Below, piece by piece: positions 57,037 through 64,000 of a stretch of 64,000 bases of DNA. Within the stretch, counting starts at the first letter, position 1. Each line of letters begins with the position of its first letter. The notes beneath the pieces were generated by a model. That model saw nothing but the letters and a program-made list of their open reading frames with translations. It did no database searches and was not told where the DNA came from. Origin of the DNA: Psychrobacter namhaensis (GTDB taxonomy: Bacteria; Pseudomonadota; Gammaproteobacteria; Pseudomonadales; Moraxellaceae); assembly GCF_016107545.1 (NCBI RefSeq), contig NZ_JABASS010000002.1, positions 248,001 to 312,000 of the forward strand, written 5' to 3'. Both the position numbers and the translations under genes were made by a program.

Positions 57037-57786
57037 CTAATCAAGTAAGGTCTGCATCAAATCTATCATAAATTCAGCATCTTCTTCCGTCATTGCTTCA
57101 AACCCTTGCGGCATACCAAGTTCAGTCAAGGCTTCTTTGCCTTCGTCATCGTTATGCAAATTAAGTATGGCATCCATAAAAATCTGTGTATCAGAAAACC
57201 CATCTTTGATCAAAAGCACATGGCTAATATCAGCCAAATCACTTTCGATGAGGACGGTTAGCTGAGTTTTGGTCAGACGGGAGAAGCTGTGAAAAATCTC
57301 TGCCAAGAAAAAGGCGGCTTGGGCGTCACCTTTGATGACTTTACGGGCGGCGGCTTGATAAGTTTCAGTGACGTCCCACTGCAGGTCGGCTTCTTCTATG
57401 TCGACGGCTTCTAACAGTCGCAAACCGATCAGCTTAACATCGCGGTTATCTGCCATCGCTACGGTCGCACCAGCCTGAATATCTTCTAGGCGATTGATCT
57501 CGCTGTTTGCCCCCGCTGCAATGACCATCTCATCTGATTTTCCGATGGGGCGTGCAACGGCGCGGTATCCTTGCTCACGGATCAGGGTTGCGGCATCAAA
57601 CGGATTGGCGTAAATGACCTGAATATCGCCTGCATTAATGACTTGCTCTTGTTCGGCATGTGATGCTGGGATGTTCAGGTGCATATTTAGATTAGCGCGT
57701 TTCTGAATCAACGTATTAAACATGTGCCAGCCTGCAAAACGCTCAGGCGAAAAATCTGGGGCGATTAACATATTGTGTGTCGTCAT
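57037..57786 (-). CDS. Cytoplasmic PhnD-like substrate-binding protein
   Basis: 249 residues. The fold is that of phosphonate/phosphite periplasmic binding proteins (PhnD family): IQVIYANPFDAATLIREQGY, AVARPIGKSDEMVIAAG, and GATVAMADNRDVKLIGLRLL. GDAQAAFFLAEIF is the usual second-lobe region. It has no signal peptide or lipobox and no ABC permease or ATPase nearby, so it is probably a cytoplasmic ligand sensor rather than a transporter part. It starts three bases after the PAS gene. The ligand is unknown; the usual specific residues cannot be read with confidence. Confidence 0.78.
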   Translation of the reverse strand: MTTHNMLIAPDFSPERFAGWHMFNTLIQKRANLNMHLNIPASHAEQEQVINAGDIQVIYANPFDAATLIREQGYRAVARPIGKSDEMVIAAGANSEINRLEDIQAGATVAMADNRDVKLIGLRLLEAVDIEEADLQWDVTETYQAAARKVIKGDAQAAFFLAEIFHSFSRLTKTQLTVLIESDLADISHVLLIKDGFSDTQIFMDAILNLHNDDEGKEALTELGMPQGFEAMTEEDAEFMIDLMQTLLD

Positions 57787-57789
57787 GAT

Positions 57790-58284
57790 TTAGCCTTCCT
57801 CATTTTGTTTCATTTGGGCATACTGAGCCATCGCAGCTTCAATTTTACTGCGTGATGGCTTGCGGCGTACAGAGGTATAACCCACTGTTTCGCCGCGACG
57901 AATATTTGGTACGACGGTCGCATAGACCCAATAATGGCTACCATCTTTGCACAAGTTTTTGACATAGCCGTGCCATTTTTGTCCAGCGGCGGCAGTGTCC
58001 CACAAATCTTTATAAGCGGCTTTGGGCATGTCAGGATGACGCAAGATATAGTGCTGTTGACCGATCAGCTCATCAACATGGTAGCCGCTAATCTCGACAA
58101 ACGCATCGTTGACGTGTGTGATGACACCGTTCAAATCGGTACGTGACACAATCAGCTTGCCATCAGGATAGGCGCGTTCAATACCAGTGTCGTAGACAGG
58201 CCGTGACGTACCATCATGGTAAGTCAAGGTAATCTGTTCAGCTGGCAACTCAGGTTTATGTGCATCAGGGATTGGAGAACCCAT
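57790..58284 (-). CDS. PAS-domain sensor protein (Aer-like PAS, no output domain)
   Basis: 164 residues from the ATG at 58284, which has AAGGAG six bases upstream. The PAS domain (about 50-150) reads LNGVITHVNDAFVEISGYHVDELIGQQHYILRHPDMPK, as in FAD-binding Aer-type PAS domains. WHGYVKNLCKDGSHYWVYATV follows. No kinase, cyclase or chemotaxis domain follows; the tail (SRSKIEAAMAQYAQMKQ) is a short helix. It may therefore signal through its partners in the cluster, with redox or oxygen as plausible input. Confidence 0.88.
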   Translation of the reverse strand: MGSPIPDAHKPELPAEQITLTYHDGTSRPVYDTGIERAYPDGKLIVSRTDLNGVITHVNDAFVEISGYHVDELIGQQHYILRHPDMPKAAYKDLWDTAAAGQKWHGYVKNLCKDGSHYWVYATVVPNIRRGETVGYTSVRRKPSRSKIEAAMAQYAQMKQNEEG

Positions 58285-58556
58285 CGTAATCTCCTTCATT
58301 TATCGTTATATTCACAATGATTAAAAAACCAATCTGGTATGGTACTCGTCGATAACATCACTTATTGTGAATCGGGTGTTTAGTGACTAGCAGCCCTCAG
58401 CACACATTCGCTGTTCATCTGACATAAATAGTGTGCGTTACCTTAAATAGTTTTTATAAGACAGTCACACAGTTTTGATTTAAAGTAGTACGGATTCAGT
58501 CAGGTGACATAGCGCCTAATACTAGTGTGCTATCGACAAAAATCTGACGTTACCAA

Positions 58557-58919
58557 TCAGATAAGTTTGGCAAGGGCTTCTGAGGCACGTTTGATGTCCA
58601 AAAATATCAAACCAAGCTTCGCATTTGGCTTCGCCATAATAGTGAGCACCGCTTCATCTCCCGATGAGGTCATGATCACATAGCCTTTTTCACCTTGAAT
58701 CATAATACGATCGATACCACCACGTGCCAGCTCACGACCTGCACGGTCACCCAATGACAATAAAGCCGCTGACATAGCACCAACGCGATCTTCATCAACG
58801 CCGGTCGGTAGTGCTGAGGCAATCATAAGGCCATCGTTAGAAATGAGGGCAGATGCTTCTACATCCGCTGATGAGCTGTTTAGGTCTTCCAAAATTTGCT
58901 GGAACGAATCTGTACGCAT
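58557..58919 (-). CDS. Roadblock/LC7-domain protein (MglB-like)
   Basis: 120 residues. The roadblock pattern is ILEDLNSSSADVEASALISNDGLMIASALP, then AALLSLGDRAGRELARGGIDRIMIQGEKGYVIM and LTIMAKPNAKLGLIFLDIKRA. Bacterial Roadblock proteins such as MglB are activators of small Ras-like GTPases (MglA) or scaffolds. No MglA-type GTPase gene is in the window. It is the first of the five-gene run and is separated from the PAS gene by 272 bases, so it may have its own transcript. GAGAAA precedes the ATG. Confidence 0.9.
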   Translation of the reverse strand: MRTDSFQQILEDLNSSSADVEASALISNDGLMIASALPTGVDEDRVGAMSAALLSLGDRAGRELARGGIDRIMIQGEKGYVIMTSSGDEAVLTIMAKPNAKLGLIFLDIKRASEALAKLI

Positions 58920-59389
58920 ATCGATTTCTCTATGACGGGTTATTCAGTTGATAAAATAACTGTTAATAAGGGTGGAAATAATGTTGACTAAGTTCGTTAT
59001 TATAAACCCTTACTGTTAATATTGATATAGATTGAGACAGACAAAAAGCTAAGTTTTTGGATTTTTATACCGTTCGAGTTGGATTATTGACCGCTCGTCC
59101 GTTTTTCATGTATAAAGGTAGATGCTATGTATACGTTCAAACAGGCTCAATGATTAAAAAGAGCTCTACAGTACCGTCAGGCTAAATGGATACAAGCCAA
59201 TCCATCATCGCTTTAGAGTTATAAGACCCAGCACCAATCAGCTTTATCAATCCCATCGTCTCTGTACTAAATAGCGTGTAGAGGCAAATCCAGTCTTATA
59301 TTGGCGTCCACAATCCTCTCGTTGTCTGTTAGACGAGACGACGTTGATGTAAGTAAACATGTTCACCATTTTTACCTTAAGGAAGATAT
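58920..59389. other. 470-base region between the Roadblock gene and gdhA
   Basis: It is divergent, with no coding frame seen. It must hold the promoter of the Roadblock gene and that of gdhA. I do not see a clear operator or terminator. Confidence 0.5.
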
Positions 59390-60736
59390 ATGAGTATCAG
59401 TCAGGCCATCGAAAAAGTCGAAGCACGTTATGCCCATCAACCTGAGTTTGTGCAAGCGGTAAAAGAAGTTGCCATTACTATAGCGCCGCTATATGACGCA
59501 CATCCAGAATACGATACTTTTAAAATATTCGAGCGCCTCGTTGAGCCTGACCGTATTATTTGCTTCCGTATTAACTGGGAGAATGATAAAGGCGAAGTTC
59601 AAGTCAACCGTGGCTGGCGCGTACAGTTCAGTAATGCCTTAGGCCCTTATAAAGGCGGGGTTAGGTTTCACCCTACCGTCAATCAATCTGTTCTCAAGTT
59701 CTTAGGTTTTGAGCAAATATTCAAAAACGCTTTGACTGGCTTGCCAATGGGCGGCGGCAAAGGCGGCTCTGACTTTGATCCAAAAGGCAAAACGGACAGT
59801 GAAATCCGCCGTTTTTGTTATGCGTTTATGCGTGAGCTGCATCACTACGTGAATAAAGACATTGATGTGCCCGCAGGTGACATTGGTGTGGGTGGACGTG
59901 AAGTCAGCTACATGTTTGCGATGTACAAAAATTTAACGCGCGAATACGGCGGTGTATTAACGGGTAAAGGCGTAGGTTTCGGTGGTAGTTTGATGCGTAC
60001 GGAAGCGACAGGCTATGGTGCCGTGTATTTCCTAGAGAACATGCTGGCTGTGCAAAACGATGATATTAAAGGCAAAAGAGTACTAATCTCAGGGGCGGGT
60101 AACGTCTCCTTACACGCAGCGGAAAAAGCTCACATGCTTGGCGGCATAGTCGTCACTGTTTCAGACTCACAAGGTACCTTGTACGATGAAGCAGGGCTGA
60201 ATCAAGAGAAAATTGATTGGCTTAAAGCGCAAAAAGCAAAAAGTAAGCCATTGGCTGATTATGTGGATGTCTATGGCGGTGAGTGGCTTGCTAAACAAAA
60301 ACCGTGGCAAATTAAAGGGGATATTGCCATCCCATCAGCGACGCAAAATGAAGTCAATGAAGGCGACGCTCAGCTCATGGTCAAAAATGGCATCAAATAC
60401 GTGGTCGAAGGCGCTAATATGCCCCTGACTGCTGAAGCGATTGACTACATTCGTTTGCACCGCGTTCACTATGCGCCAGGCAAAGCCGCCAATGCAGGCG
60501 GGGTGGCTGTATCTGCGCTTGAGATGTCACAAAACTCAGTCCGTCAGTATAAAACCTTTGAGCAGATAGACTTGCGCCTCAAAAACATTATGAAAAATAT
60601 TCATGATAGTGCTGCCGACGCCTCAGAACAGTATGGTCAAACCGAGAATGGCTATATCAACTATATGGCGGGTGCAAACATTGTAGGTTTTAAACGCGTG
60701 GCCGATGCACTGGTCGCTTATGGTATTTTAAACTAA
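59390..60736 (+). CDS. gdhA: NADP-specific glutamate dehydrogenase
   Basis: 448 residues, the size of E. coli GdhA. The active region reads GPYKGGVRFHPTVN and GLPMGGGKGGSDFDPKGK, with the catalytic Lys residues. PAGDIGVGGREV and VEGANMPLT follow. It forms glutamate from 2-oxoglutarate and ammonium using NADPH. It lies beside the hut genes, whose product is glutamate. AAGGAAG precedes the ATG and a terminator follows. Confidence 0.97.
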   Translation: MSISQAIEKVEARYAHQPEFVQAVKEVAITIAPLYDAHPEYDTFKIFERLVEPDRIICFRINWENDKGEVQVNRGWRVQFSNALGPYKGGVRFHPTVNQSVLKFLGFEQIFKNALTGLPMGGGKGGSDFDPKGKTDSEIRRFCYAFMRELHHYVNKDIDVPAGDIGVGGREVSYMFAMYKNLTREYGGVLTGKGVGFGGSLMRTEATGYGAVYFLENMLAVQNDDIKGKRVLISGAGNVSLHAAEKAHMLGGIVVTVSDSQGTLYDEAGLNQEKIDWLKAQKAKSKPLADYVDVYGGEWLAKQKPWQIKGDIAIPSATQNEVNEGDAQLMVKNGIKYVVEGANMPLTAEAIDYIRLHRVHYAPGKAANAGGVAVSALEMSQNSVRQYKTFEQIDLRLKNIMKNIHDSAADASEQYGQTENGYINYMAGANIVGFKRVADALVAYGILN

Positions 60737-60778
60737 GCAGCATATAATCTTGAGCATGATATAACTACCACGACATCA

Positions 60779-60817
60779 TACCGCGTCTACTAAAATGAGT
60801 AGGCGCGGTATTTTTAA
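60779..60817 (+). terminator. Terminator of gdhA
   Basis: TACCGCGTCTAC pairs with GTAGGCGCGGTA (one mismatch) around a short loop and is followed by TTTTTAA, about 45 bases after the stop. Confidence 0.8.
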
Positions 60818-61004
60818 TACTGTCCGATTGAGCGTTGATGGATCAACCCAGATGGTGTCTAAAAACACGTCATTGGAATAAGGTACGCTTATAGCTACGC
60901 AACATGGTCGAGATGACGCATACCGTCCATCAAAAATACGCGGCTTAAGTTCCTAATCGCAAACTATGTGCTTAGCGGCGACAAAGTCTTTTATGCTTAC
61001 CAAT

Positions 61005-61044
61005 AGCAAAGCCCCAATCCTATGATGATTGGGGCTTTTTTGCT
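61005..61044. terminator. Terminator of hutI, strong also in the plus direction
   Basis: AAAGCCCCAATC pairs with GATTGGGGCTTT around a seven-base loop. Six T follow on the plus strand and TTT on the minus. It lies about 40 bases after the hutI stop. Confidence 0.82.
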
Positions 61045-61082
61045 TTGCCTATTTTTTTGCTTGCCTGCCTTTTTTGCTTGGT

Positions 61083-62426
61083 CTATACGGCCTTACGCCA
61101 TTGTCCTTGCGACATAATACCTTCAATAGGATTAAGCCCTATCTGATAGGCCAGATCGGCAGGGCGAGTAATATCCCATAGGGCCAAATCCGCATCGCAG
61201 CCCACCTCTATTTTACCTTTATTTGACAACCCTAATGCTTGTGCGGCATGTAGCGTTGTCCCCGCCAATACTTCCTCAGGCGTTAAGTAAAATAACGTAC
61301 AGCCCATGTTCATCGCCAATAATAATGACGTGAGTGGTGAAGTGCCAGGATTGCAATCGGTTGAAATCGCCATCGGGACTTGGTACTTACGCAAGGCGTC
61401 AATCGGTGGCAATTTGGTATCACGTAAGGTATAAAAAGCGCCCGGTAATAGTACCGCCACGGTATTGCTTGCGGCCATTTTTTTGATGTCTGCTTCTGAT
61501 AAGTGCTCTAGATGGTCACTTGATAGACCTTGGTACTCGGCGACCAAGGCGCTACCGCCTATATCAGACAACTGCTCAGAGTGCAGTTTGACTGGCAAAT
61601 CCAATGAGCGTGCAACCTCAAACACTCGCTTGATCTGTGCGGTGTTAAAGGCAATGTTTTCACAAAAGCCATCGACCGCATCGACTAAACCTTCTGAATG
61701 TAGTATTGGCAGCCACGCGCAGACTTGTTCGATATACTCATCTGCACGGTCCTGCATGTGAGACTGATATTCAGGGGGCAGAGCATGGGCGGCCAGATAG
61801 GTGGTGCTCACATGAATCCCGTGTTTGTCACCAAGCTTACGAGCGACTGTGAGCATTTTGCGTTCAGTGTCTAAATCCAAGCCATAACCGGATTTGACTT
61901 CGATGCTGGTGACGCCTTCTTGAATGAGCGCGAGCAGACGTTTTTCACTTTGGGCAAACAGTGTCTCGATGCTCGCCTCGCGTGTGGCACTAACGGTTGC
62001 CACAATACCGCCGCCTTGTGCAGCAATATCTTGGTAGCTGACCCCTTGCAGACGTGCTTCGAACTCATTGCTACGGTTGCCGCCATAGACGATGTGAGTG
62101 TGACAGTCGATAAGCCCTGGTGTTAGCCATTTACCATTGCCATCTGTGATTTGCTGGTCTTGATATTGAGACAGGTGAGGAGTGATTTGCTCATGTGCGC
62201 CAATCCACGCAATCTTGCCGTTTTTGATACCGAGGGCTGCATTCTCTAGCTGGCCGTATGGACTGCTATCAGTGCGATCACTTGCATAAATATCGAAACC
62301 ATACTGTGCTGAAAAAGTTGCGATATTGGCATTGATAATGATGTGATCAAACGATGCGACACTGATATCGTCGATAGGTGTGTGTTCCATTGTGTGTGGC
62401 GTCATTGGGTTTGTCGTATTCGTCAT
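61083..62426 (-). CDS. hutI: Imidazolonepropionase
   Basis: 447 residues, slightly longer than the usual 405-420, with a 30-residue N-terminal extension. Metal-binding motif [14 protein letters not shown], then AHALPPEY and HSEQLSD, and [10 protein letters not shown] near 348. HutI hydrolyses imidazolone-5-propionate to N-formimidoyl-glutamate, the third step of histidine degradation. AGGAG precedes the ATG. The gene follows hutG after 30 bases, in the order hutH-hutG-hutI. Confidence 0.96.
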   Translation of the reverse strand: MTNTTNPMTPHTMEHTPIDDISVASFDHIIINANIATFSAQYGFDIYASDRTDSSPYGQLENAALGIKNGKIAWIGAHEQITPHLSQYQDQQITDGNGKWLTPGLIDCHTHIVYGGNRSNEFEARLQGVSYQDIAAQGGGIVATVSATREASIETLFAQSEKRLLALIQEGVTSIEVKSGYGLDLDTERKMLTVARKLGDKHGIHVSTTYLAAHALPPEYQSHMQDRADEYIEQVCAWLPILHSEGLVDAVDGFCENIAFNTAQIKRVFEVARSLDLPVKLHSEQLSDIGGSALVAEYQGLSSDHLEHLSEADIKKMAASNTVAVLLPGAFYTLRDTKLPPIDALRKYQVPMAISTDCNPGTSPLTSLLLAMNMGCTLFYLTPEEVLAGTTLHAAQALGLSNKGKIEVGCDADLALWDITRPADLAYQIGLNPIEGIMSQGQWRKAV

Positions 62427-62456
62427 ACTATGCTCCTGATTATTTTGCCAGTGCGT

Positions 62457-63515
62457 TTAGCTGACAAGTAAGTGCTGTTCTACAATAGTTGCCAATAAAC
62501 GAGCAGCGACTTTACAGCTGCGGTTATCAACATCAAAGGTAGGGTTAATCTCGGCAATGTCTGCCATTTTTACTTTGTTTGATGCCATGATACGTTTGAC
62601 CATGCGCTCAACGAAACTGAGCTCAATACCATAAGCGGCTGGCGCACTGACACCAGGGACGACGCTGGAGGGGAGACAATCCATATCAATGGTCATATAA
62701 AGCACATCAACCTGACTGATAAAAGTATCAATCTGCTTAGCTAAGCTCTCCCAAGGCTGATAATGGCAGTCCTCGTCACTGATGACCTGTACGCCTAGTT
62801 GCTCGGCGCGATCAAAGAGGGCGGCGGTATTCGAAAACCGACTGACCCCAATGCAGCAATAATGAAACGGCTGATCATGGGTATCAAGGTGCTCAGCAAT
62901 TTGGCGAAACGGCGTTCCAGAGGTGGCTACATCCGACTGGCGAATATCGAGATGCGCATCAAAATTAATAACTCCGATCGTAGGTGTTGTCCTTGTGACG
63001 GTTTTACTATTTATAGCGCTCTCATTAGTATCATCATGCGTCTTCGTTAACGCCTGCCACAACCCTAAAAAACTGCCATAAGCGATGGCGTGACCACCGC
63101 CAAGTCCGATGGGTAAGCCGCCTTGTTTAATAATGTGGCTGACCTTATCGGCATACGTGGTTTGAGCCGCCTCAAGGATGCTCGCCGCAAAATCATCATT
63201 GTCATGGCAGTGGATATCGCCTGCATCACCCAATAAGGTTGGCAATTGACCATCAAAGCGTTGTTGTAACTCTTTGATGACAGGGAGCGCAGCAAATGCC
63301 TGACGGATGAGTGGCGGTGCTGCTCTTGCACCCACGCGCCCTTGATTGCGTCTGACACCTTGGTCACAAGCGAAACCAATCAGCCCAACAGGTTGCTGCT
63401 CATAAGGCTGAGCTAGCTGATACCAGTAGCGGGCACGCGCCGTCTCAAACGGCTCTGCGCGCCCTGTCCAGCGAGTCATATCGGCGACAGTGTGGCTAAC
63501 AGTTGCGATGGTCAT
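62457..63515 (-). CDS. hutG: Formimidoylglutamase (arginase-family)
   Basis: 352 residues from the ATG at 63515, with AAGGAG upstream; a longer frame begins at 63533. Manganese-binding motifs of the ureohydrolase fold are GLGGGHAIAYG, NFDAHLDIR and TIDMDCLPSS. It hydrolyses N-formimidoyl-L-glutamate to glutamate and formamide, the last step of the pathway in this branch. It is 33 bases after hutH. An insertion near 172-192 (DDTNESAINSKTVTRT) is not usual. Confidence 0.94.
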   Translation of the reverse strand: MTIATVSHTVADMTRWTGRAEPFETARARYWYQLAQPYEQQPVGLIGFACDQGVRRNQGRVGARAAPPLIRQAFAALPVIKELQQRFDGQLPTLLGDAGDIHCHDNDDFAASILEAAQTTYADKVSHIIKQGGLPIGLGGGHAIAYGSFLGLWQALTKTHDDTNESAINSKTVTRTTPTIGVINFDAHLDIRQSDVATSGTPFRQIAEHLDTHDQPFHYCCIGVSRFSNTAALFDRAEQLGVQVISDEDCHYQPWESLAKQIDTFISQVDVLYMTIDMDCLPSSVVPGVSAPAAYGIELSFVERMVKRIMASNKVKMADIAEINPTFDVDNRSCKVAARLLATIVEQHLLVS

Positions 63516-63548
63516 TGTCGATCTCCTTAGCATAAGCTCAATGAGCCT

Positions 63549-64000
63549 TTATTTTGACTCATACCAATTACTGCGTAGTGCTTGCCAGTGCTCAGTCAGC
63601 GTGCCATCTAATACCAGCTGTTTGGCCGCTTCGATATCAGGCGCTAGGTAGCGGTCTTTGTCATAAAAAGCCACTTGCGCGCGTAGTTTTTGATGTGCGG
63701 TCGTCAACATCTCTGAAGTTTCTAGGCCGCGATGAAAGTCGATCCCTTGTCCAGCCGCCAATAGCTCAATACCGATAATGGTTGCCGTGTTTTGCGCCAT
63801 CTCGTATAGACGTCGTGCGCAATAGGTCGCCATCGATACATGGTCTTCTTGGTTGGCAGAAGTCGGGATACTATCGACACTGCCGGGATGCGCGATGGAT
63901 TTATTTTCTGAGGCCAGCGCTGCTGCTGTGACATGGGCAATCATAAAGCCTGAGTTCACCCCAGCATTATCAACCAAGAATGGTGGTAGTCCACCGGATA
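63549..64000 (-). CDS. hutH: Histidine ammonia-lyase, C-terminal part (N-terminus beyond window)
   Basis: The last 150 or so residues are present; the frame runs to the window edge, so the gene is truncated by the window and not broken. [28 protein letters not shown] and [14 protein letters not shown] are the C-terminal HAL motifs; the Glu in the latter is near the active site. HutH converts histidine to urocanate and ammonia. The Ala-Ser-Gly cofactor site is outside. hutU is not seen. Confidence 0.95.
   Translation of the reverse strand, partial: SGGLPPFLVDNAGVNSGFMIAHVTAAALASENKSIAHPGSVDSIPTSANQEDHVSMATYCARRLYEMAQNTATIIGIELLAAGQGIDFHRGLETSEMLTTAHQKLRAQVAFYDKDRYLAPDIEAAKQLVLDGTLTEHWQALRSNWYESK

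Larger units (their letters stand above)
60737..61082. other. 346-base region between gdhA and hutI with two terminators
   Basis: Between the convergent ends of gdhA and hutI lie two hairpins (60779-60817 and 61005-61044). Between them I see no gene; there is one small inverted repeat, GTGT-CTAAAA-ACAC, near 60856. Confidence 0.6.

Noticed and set aside
63549..64000. Truncated hutH pseudogene
   Set aside because: The frame stays open to the window edge and the coding sequence matches the normal C-terminus; the truncation is caused by the window.

Overview
The window looks like a chromosomal segment of a gammaproteobacterium of the Moraxellaceae, most likely Psychrobacter. This is inferred from protein character and gene order, not from a database match: uvrA / YajR-type MFS / ssb in a row, a detached gspN-gspC-gspD block, a glutamine-rich SSB, a short H-NS-like protein, and a FimX-like protein near epmB. 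It is ordinary core-type DNA with 50-odd genes. I saw no rRNA, tRNA, complete insertion sequence, prophage or CRISPR array. The one clear compositional outlier is a KAP-type NTPase gene at 12792-14528.

Layout. 1-8.1 kb: partial YjbQ, MnmC, a small coiled-coil membrane protein overlapping YciI, YciB, RNase AM (PHP), a membrane diguanylate cyclase and TruD. 8.4-12.7 kb: a Rieske-AIF oxidoreductase, a GNAT enzyme, a two-part ThrE-type exporter and DUF503. 12.8-20.2 kb: the AT-rich KAP NTPase, uvrA, MFS and ssb. 20.2-22.7 kb: an AT-rich, gene-poor stretch holding one unknown gene and an H-NS gene. 22.7-26.8 kb: type II secretion gspN-gspC-gspD. 27-33 kb: tatD, tcdA, a hybrid histidine kinase, and efp/epmB divergently transcribed. 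33.3-37.5 kb: an unknown 608-residue protein and a FimX-like degenerate GGDEF-EAL protein. 37.7-42.6 kb: a cytochrome c lipoprotein, then a MoxR / DUF58 / transglutaminase operon. 42.7-47.3 kb: a PACE exporter, DUF4031, LysR divergent from the class III alcohol dehydrogenase, a HAD dehalogenase and a DsbA-like protein. 47.8-54 kb: a molybdenum aldehyde oxidoreductase (PaoABC type) with its XdhC chaperone and a MocA-type cofactor nucleotidyltransferase. 54-59 kb: a GNAT enzyme, a methyltransferase, and a five-gene cluster of Roadblock/LC7, PAS, PhnD-like and two unknown proteins. 59.4-64 kb: gdhA and the histidine utilisation genes hutH-hutG-hutI.

Working together. efp and epmB form a modification pair, and EF-P has the target lysine. 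PaoABC, XdhC and MocA form a cofactor-assembly and enzyme set. hutHGI degrades histidine to glutamate, which the neighbouring gdhA can interconvert with 2-oxoglutarate. The FimX-like protein, the GGDEF enzyme and perhaps the Roadblock cluster point to c-di-GMP or surface-motility control.

Best leads for something undescribed: (1) the Roadblock-PAS-PhnD-unknown-unknown cluster at 55.6-58.9 kb, which looks like a cytoplasmic sensory system; (2) the solitary AT-rich KAP NTPase, a candidate defence gene; (3) the unknown partner of the FimX-like protein; (4) a switch-like intergenic structure upstream of tatD. Start codons were moved from the longest open frame wherever a Shine-Dalgarno sequence or family N-terminus decided it.
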